Positions 58,831 to 64,000 of a stretch of DNA of 64,000 nt are shown piece by piece. Source of the stretch: Zeugodacus cucurbitae (taxonomy: Eukaryota > Arthropoda > Insecta > Diptera > Tephritidae); NCBI RefSeq assembly GCF_028554725.1, contig NC_071668.1:20314501-20378500 (forward strand), written 5' to 3'. The stretch's first letter is position 1. Each line of letters begins with the position of its first letter. A program made the position numbers and the translations under genes. The notes under the pieces are model-generated. The model saw only the letters and a list, made by a program, of their open reading frames with translations, was not told where the DNA came from and did not search any database.

Positions 58831-61800
58831 ATGAATTTGTTCCTGCAAATAGCGTCATTGGTAAATTATAAAAGGAGAAAGGAAATCCATATAGAATAAT
58901 TATAATATAAATTTAATTGCTTGATTATGTAGTATAAATTGGGTTATTGATATGAGTGTGAAGAGTATAAAGGATTGGTCGTAAATGTCCTTAAACTCGT
59001 TTACTCGAAGTTGCTTTGAAATGAAACTGACGTGGTTGGTTATCAAAATCTGTTCTAACTCGAGAGAAGTGATAGTGGTTGAGGCAGTAACATTAGTAAG
59101 AGAGTGATTAGAGACTTTAATTTGGAAAAGACGTCCTCTCTTCGGCACTCTTCGTCAAAATTGTAAATTTTTTAAGGTCAAATCATGCTCTGCCGTTTAT
59201 TTTTGGCAAAAATATATCTTAAGAAACCTATATTATTTGTCAATCTATGTCGTGTCGGTGACATAACTATAGATAGTGGAAGGAAGGCAGACTTTTTCTC
59301 ACTTCTAAAAGATAATAATAAAGGGGTTTTCAATAAGTGCGCTCGAAAGTGAAATGAAATTCTTTATTCCTGAGGATGTACATTCGATGTCATTATGTAT
59401 GGAACTCGATTGCTTTTGCAAGTCCACCACGGTCACGCTTGCTGAAGTCCAAACGCTGAATCCAATTTTCGACGATTTTCAAGCATAAATCGCCCCATAC
59501 TGCTGCGTTCTATATTCGCTGACTTATTGGCATAGACCATAGACTTGACATAGTCCTACAAGAAATAGTCTAACGGCGTCCAATCGATTCACTGAGGCGT
59601 CCAATTGACTTGCCCATTTCGTGAGATGACACGTTCACCAAACTCGGTTTTCAATAAATCGATTGTGACATTCGCTGTGTGGCTTGTGGTGACGTCTTGT
59701 TGGAACTGCATATTGTCCAAGGCCATATAATCCACTTCGGACCAAAAATATTCGGTTATAATTGAGCGGTAGCGATTCCCATTCACAGTAACGTGTCGGT
59801 CTTGATCACCACAGAAGAAGTACGGCCCAATGACGTCGCCGGCCCATAAACCGCACCAAATCGTAATTTTTTTGCGGGATGCAATGGAGACTCATGGAGT
59901 ACGTGTGGATTGCTGCCTGACCAATTGCGCATATTTTGCTTATTGACGAAGCCATTCAGCCAGAAATGAACCTCATCGCTGAAGGTGATTTCTCGATGAA
60001 AATCCGGATCATTTTCAAGTTGTTGCTCAGCCCAATTCACGAACATACGAGGATTCTGGTGGTCAAGCAGCTTCAGTTCTTGCTTCAATTTGATCTTGTA
60101 AGGATGTAGGCCAAGATCTCTTCGCTAAAATCGCCACAGCGACGTCACAGAGATGCCCAACGCTTGAGAACGACGTGTGCGTGACGAGACTGTTAAATTT
60201 TAATATTTTCGACTCGTTGTTGGATCGTATATCTTTCCTCGATGAAATGGTCTACTTTTATAGCGTCCCTTTTGAAAACCCCTTTATAGAGAAGAAAACT
60301 TGGTATATATCGGTATATACTAAGTCGTGTTTAAACCCGAAAATTTCCTAATTTTTTATTCAACTAGGCATGCTGATAATCTTTCTGACACATTTCCGAA
60401 TCGGATAATGTCCTATGGTAGATATGACTTTAAAAAGTTTAGTAAAATGATATCATAGAACGGTCTTCAAGGTCTTCAAATACGTGGTTGTCGTGACCAA
60501 ATACCCAAAATTCTAAACAAACACTAAAAATCAATCGAAATATTTACCATATCACTAATTTCAGATATTTATTAAAAAAAAACTAAATCTTCAAGCTATT
60601 TTATATAAGTTTTTCTCAATTTAACACTTATCTGCTATTTAAAGTTCTCTTTGCTCTCTAATAAACAATAATTCTCTCTTCTTGTGTGACAGCTCTTCGG
60701 CTTGATGCCCTTCAATCGCACCGAAGCGGACTCAAATTTAGTTGTGGACTATAGCATCATATTCATTATGCCAGTTTTCTATCTATTCTGCTACTACTAT
60801 GTGAACTATCAGGAATTGACCATTTACAATTTGAAGGAATGCGCCAGTATTTGCAACTTTAGCGGTAAACTGCTGGTGCATTTGGGCTGCTTTCTTTATT
60901 TGACCATTTACTTTCTAACGCTACTGCGTCAAAAAAAGTTCTACATTGAATTTGGCAAAAGACTATTAGAAATCGATGAATTAACAGAGAAATGTATCGA
61001 ATTGGCCGACAATCGCAGTACAATGACGGTAACAAAAAAGAAGCGGCTATTCTATATAACATGGGCCTTCATATTGGGTACCTTCGCATTCGCTATATTT
61101 TATGATGTCAGGCATGTTTTCAAGTAAGTTGGTTTTAATTATGAGTTATAATTATCATTCAGTTAGCTACGAATGGGTGAGTGGGTCAATGGAGACCCAC
61201 TTTTTACCTTACCAGAAAGCTAAAGTGTTAATCTGTATTTTGTGTCCCAAATGGAAGTTGGATCTTACATTGAAGATGTTGAAGAAGTATTTTATTGACT
61301 CTACTTTATGTAGAACTCATATATTTGATTGGCTTAAAGTATTTAACGAGGGTCTTGAGTTAGTATTTAGAATTTTGTGACAGATAAGGCGTCCGTCCAC
61401 CTCTTAAAACACCGATCGCTTCGAAAAATGTAAAGAAATCGTCCGAGGAGTAGTATCGAGACTAGTACCTCTCAATATCCCTTTAAGAGATAGACTCTGA
61501 GGAAATTCTTATCTACTAGGTGACATTTTAATATACTTAGGAAGTTCCCGTTTCTACCCAATACCACTCATTTTGGTAATCAATTAGAATTTAATATAAT
61601 AACGGCACTCAATATTATCTTCCCCACTAGAAAATAGTGGAAAAAGGCGAGGTGGACAAAGACACAGAGATAAGTAACTATACGGACGGATTCAAACTAA
61701 ATAAATGAGTGGGAGGGAGGTGTCTTTTCATAAAAACTAAATACCAGAATTGTCTTTCGACTACCAGATCAAGCAGAGTTTACTGCAATTAAAGAATTTC

Positions 61801-64000
61801 CCGAGTCTTCTCGTGTAAGACAGCCAAGCAGCTTTGAAAATCCTAAAGTCCTTAAGGATTTTCTCAAAGATAGTGAAATAATGCTTTGAGCTTTTGATGG
61901 GACCGGTTTCCTACTACAAAATAAACCTGCAATGGGTTGCAGGACAGAATGATATTCCAGGTATCTGTGAAACAGTTGAACTAGCCGGATTAGATATTAC
62001 CTTACAATGGTATGTACTATATGTATGTAATTGACATAGAAATCGTTTATTTGATTATAGCGGAATCAAAAATAGCGCGCCATTCTTCTCTTTCCCTCTC
62101 AATTCGCCGTCCGTTAGAAATCCAAGTGCAGCCAGGTCCTTCTCCACCTGGCCTTTCCAACGGTGTGGAGGTCTTCCTCTTTCTCTGCTTCCACCGGATA
62201 CTGCATCGAACACTTTTAAAACTGGAGCGCTTTCGTCCATGCGGACGACATGATTAAGCCAGCGCAGTCGCTGAACTCGTAGAGCTCATCGTTCCATCGT
62301 CTGCGGTATTCGCCGTTGGCAATGCTCAAAAGACCATACATCTTTCGCAAAATCTTTCTCTCGAAAACTCCTAAAGTCGTCTCATAGGATGTCGTCATCG
62401 TCCACGCTACTGTACCATATATCAAGACGGGAATAATGAGCGAATTCTAGAGTCTGATTTTCGACGAGAGCGGACTTTACTTTTCAATTGCCTACTCAGT
62501 CCAAAGTAGCACCTGAATGGAATAAATATCGTACATTCCGGCTATTGAAATTTAAAACTAAATAAGAACTCTAGTAGGAGTGCTAAGAGGTCACTGTTTG
62601 ATTGGAAGACACACCAATTGACTGGATATACCATTTATTGGCTACTGTAGAAGCAGTAGAAGATGAATATACTGTTGTCTCTAGCTCAATGATACAGAAA
62701 AATAATTACGACTAAAGGTCATGGTGTGCGTAACGATATCTCGAAGGGTCTACACATAAAAAACTATTTGAGAAGATTATCTCGAACAAGTCGACAGTTT
62801 GGTTCAAAGAAGACATTGTAGTGTGCGGGTATCCTAGTCTCGGTACTTACATAAGGGGTATCCTAAGGGCCTGACATTCCCTATACCTGTCTACCTATCT
62901 AATACCCCGGATTGACCCACAAAAATACGGCCACCTTAATTGGCATAAACTGAACATGAAACTTAACCAAACGAACATGCCAAACTCGACTAATACGTTG
63001 TTTTGATTTAGTTAATTGAGTTCATAATTGACTCAATTTATTTTATTGTTATTGTAGCAGTATGAAATCATCTCTCGGGTTTCGAGAATTTTATCGAGAT
63101 TATAATATTTTGACTTATATGAAGTCGGGTCTATTACAGTTAGTTAGATCCAACAGTAGAGAGCACGGATATTCTTTTTGTTGTACAAAACTACTCAATT
63201 TAGACTTAAATAATGAAATAATTAATAGTTTATTGTACAAAGTTATTTATTTCCCTTTTCATTCCCAGATACTTCGGTCCATTTTGTTTCTATACAAATA
63301 TGGTCATCACATTTCCATACGTCACCGGCAGCTTAGTGCAGGGCATGTTCGCCTCCTATATATCGGAGATTTCCGCACGTTTTGCCGCATTAAATTTGCT
63401 CTTCGAAAAGATCAATAATGAGAGTGAGAAAAAGAATTCACCAATCGCCGTTATGGATATCGAAAATGATACGCGTAAGGAGAGTAGCAAAGTGGGTCCG
63501 GCAATTATCAGTGATATGTCAAGAACTAAAACGGCTAGCTTGCAAAAGAAAACCAGAAAATCGGATGAATTGAGTAATAGTGATAGTGATTTTGGTGAGG
63601 ACGATGACTCGGCCGATGATGCGTACAGCTTAAGTGAATATGATGAGACGCGCACAACAGATGGGTTTGTATTAGATGGTGTTTTTGCGGTTGATCACTT
63701 TATTTTTGCATTTTTTCCAGCAAAACCTCGGAAACTAATTTGCCCAGCCTCTTCAAACTGCACGACAAGATACTCTCACTGAGCGTTTTGGTGAATGCCG
63801 AGTTTGGCGCTCAATGCGTCCCTTATATGGCGGCCTGTTTTGTCATCACCATTTTCGGCATCTTTTTGGTGACCAAGGTCATGTTTATTGTTGGTGGCAA
63901 AAATCAATTGCTGGACTATGTGATCTATCTCTATGTCATATGGAGTTTCACCACCATGATGGTGGGTTACTTCGTATTGCGTTTATGTTGCAACACGAAT
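58831..64000 (+). CDS. Gustatory receptor (insect chemoreceptor), partial at the right edge
   Basis: Firm exons: 60693-61123, 63269-63664 and 63721-64000 (continues beyond the window), phase-consistent, 369 residues visible. Six hydrophobic segments are seen: around 'VDYSIIFIMPVFYLFCYYYV', 'LLVHLGCFLYLTIYFLTLL', 'LFYITWAFILGTFAFAIFY', 'YTNMVITFPYVTGSLVQGMF', 'YMAACFVITIFGIFLVTKV' and 'LLDYVIYLYVIWSFTTMMV'. The last helix and the family's C-terminal motif are missing. 'LFKLHDKILSLSVLVNAEFG' is typical of the segment before helix five. Between helices four and five lies an unusual polar, acidic insertion (about 65 residues, 'SDSDFGEDDDSADDAYS'). A candidate first exon is 58831-58860 (ATG, ten codons, GTAAAT donor, phase 0 into 60693); this start is weak. 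Insect gustatory receptors are ligand-gated cation channels with inverted topology. The subfamily is not assigned; the loop insertion slightly recalls Gr66a-type receptors. Confidence 0.8.
59321..60284 (-). mobile_element. 964-bp mariner-family transposon, inactivated, in the receptor region
   Basis: TA (59319-59320), left end AAGGGGTTTTCAA, right end TTGAAAACCCCTT then TA (60285-60286). The minus-strand transposase is nearly complete in outline: 'LKQELKLLDHQNPRMFVNWA', 'ITFSDEVHFWLNGF' (first catalytic Asp), 'MQFQQDVTTSHTA' (second) and 'DWTPLDYFL' (third). Stops precede 'IDWTPLDYFL' and lie in the N-terminal part, and there are frameshifts, so it is dead. A deleted relative is at 49075. Confidence 0.8.
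61630..62010 (+). mobile_element. Jockey/R1-type RNase H fragment in the receptor intron
   Basis: Plus-strand codons resemble RNase H: 'ISNYTDGFKLNK' (first catalytic Asp in Y-T-D-G), 'LQWVAGQNDIPGICE' (compare 'LQWVPGHSDIPGNC' at 22200 minus). Several stops. Confidence 0.6.
62030..62525 (-). mobile_element. RTE-type 3' fragment in the receptor intron
   Basis: Minus-strand codons 'AWTMTTSYETTLGVFERKIL' and 'ANGEYRRRWNDELYEFSD' match the thumb/C-terminal part of the element at 26352-28480. The 3' end (GGCCAGGTGGAGAAGG) also matches it. 5'-truncated. Confidence 0.75.
62526..63268 (+). other. Receptor intron, distal part
   Basis: No other gene or repeat; the plus-strand frame at 63062-63418 is partly the next exon read in another frame. 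Ends in TTTTCATTCCCAG before 63269. Confidence 0.5.

Noticed and set aside
1..64000. tRNA, rRNA or other structural RNA genes
   Set aside because: No T-loop GGTTCGAATCC-like block with matching acceptor stem, and no rRNA segment, was seen on either strand. A covariance-model search could change this.

Overview
This window is eukaryotic, from an AT-rich, repeat-laden insect genome. Spliced genes with GT/AG introns, Drosophila-like proteins (Bicaudal D, a two-domain galectin, a kraken-type serine hydrolase, a gustatory receptor) and many mariner, Jockey/R1-type and RTE-type relics indicate a higher dipteran. Copies of a CTCTCGCAA-type repeat and the retroelement set recall tephritid fruit flies; that placement is inference from memory, not a search. 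No bacterial, viral or CRISPR locus was seen.

Layout. 1-2.9 kb: relic retrotransposon and upstream intron. 2.9-9.2 kb (+): the last seven coding exons of BicD, a dynein adaptor, with a second possible C-terminus and a 2.4 kb TIR-bounded minisatellite element in the last intron. 9.2-18.9 kb: AT-rich sequence with several families of diverged repeats and one or two exon-like islands on the minus strand. 18.9-21.2 kb (-): a five-coding-exon, two-domain galectin with a TATA box and a 5' UTR exon. 21.5-47.8 kb: a transposon graveyard (nested mariner, TTAA-type MITE, RTE, Harbinger, Jockey/R1 RNase H pieces, and several copies of a CTCTCGCAA-ended repeat in both orientations). 48.0-50.4 kb (-): a three-exon gene for a 131-residue coiled-coil protein. 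50.7-52.5 kb: nested mariner and retrotransposon pieces, partly inverted. 53.2-56.4 kb (-): three-exon alpha/beta hydrolase (kraken/SERHL type). 57.2 kb (+): intronless gene for a 79-residue, one-pass, probably mitochondrial protein. 58.8-64.0 kb (+): gustatory receptor running off the right edge, with an acidic insertion in an internal loop and transposon pieces in its introns.

The genes do not form one pathway. BicD is cytoskeletal transport, the galectin is extracellular or cytosolic lectin-like, the hydrolase is metabolic, the small protein probably inner-mitochondrial and the receptor chemosensory. The most unusual structure is the element in the last BicD intron: a 19-bp repeat organised into an exact 190-bp higher-order repeat, bounded by 15-bp inverted repeats, with shorter relatives at 30.3 and 35.8 kb. 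All coordinates come from reading the sequence by eye; splice sites were checked for reading-frame phase, but no alignment or database search was run.
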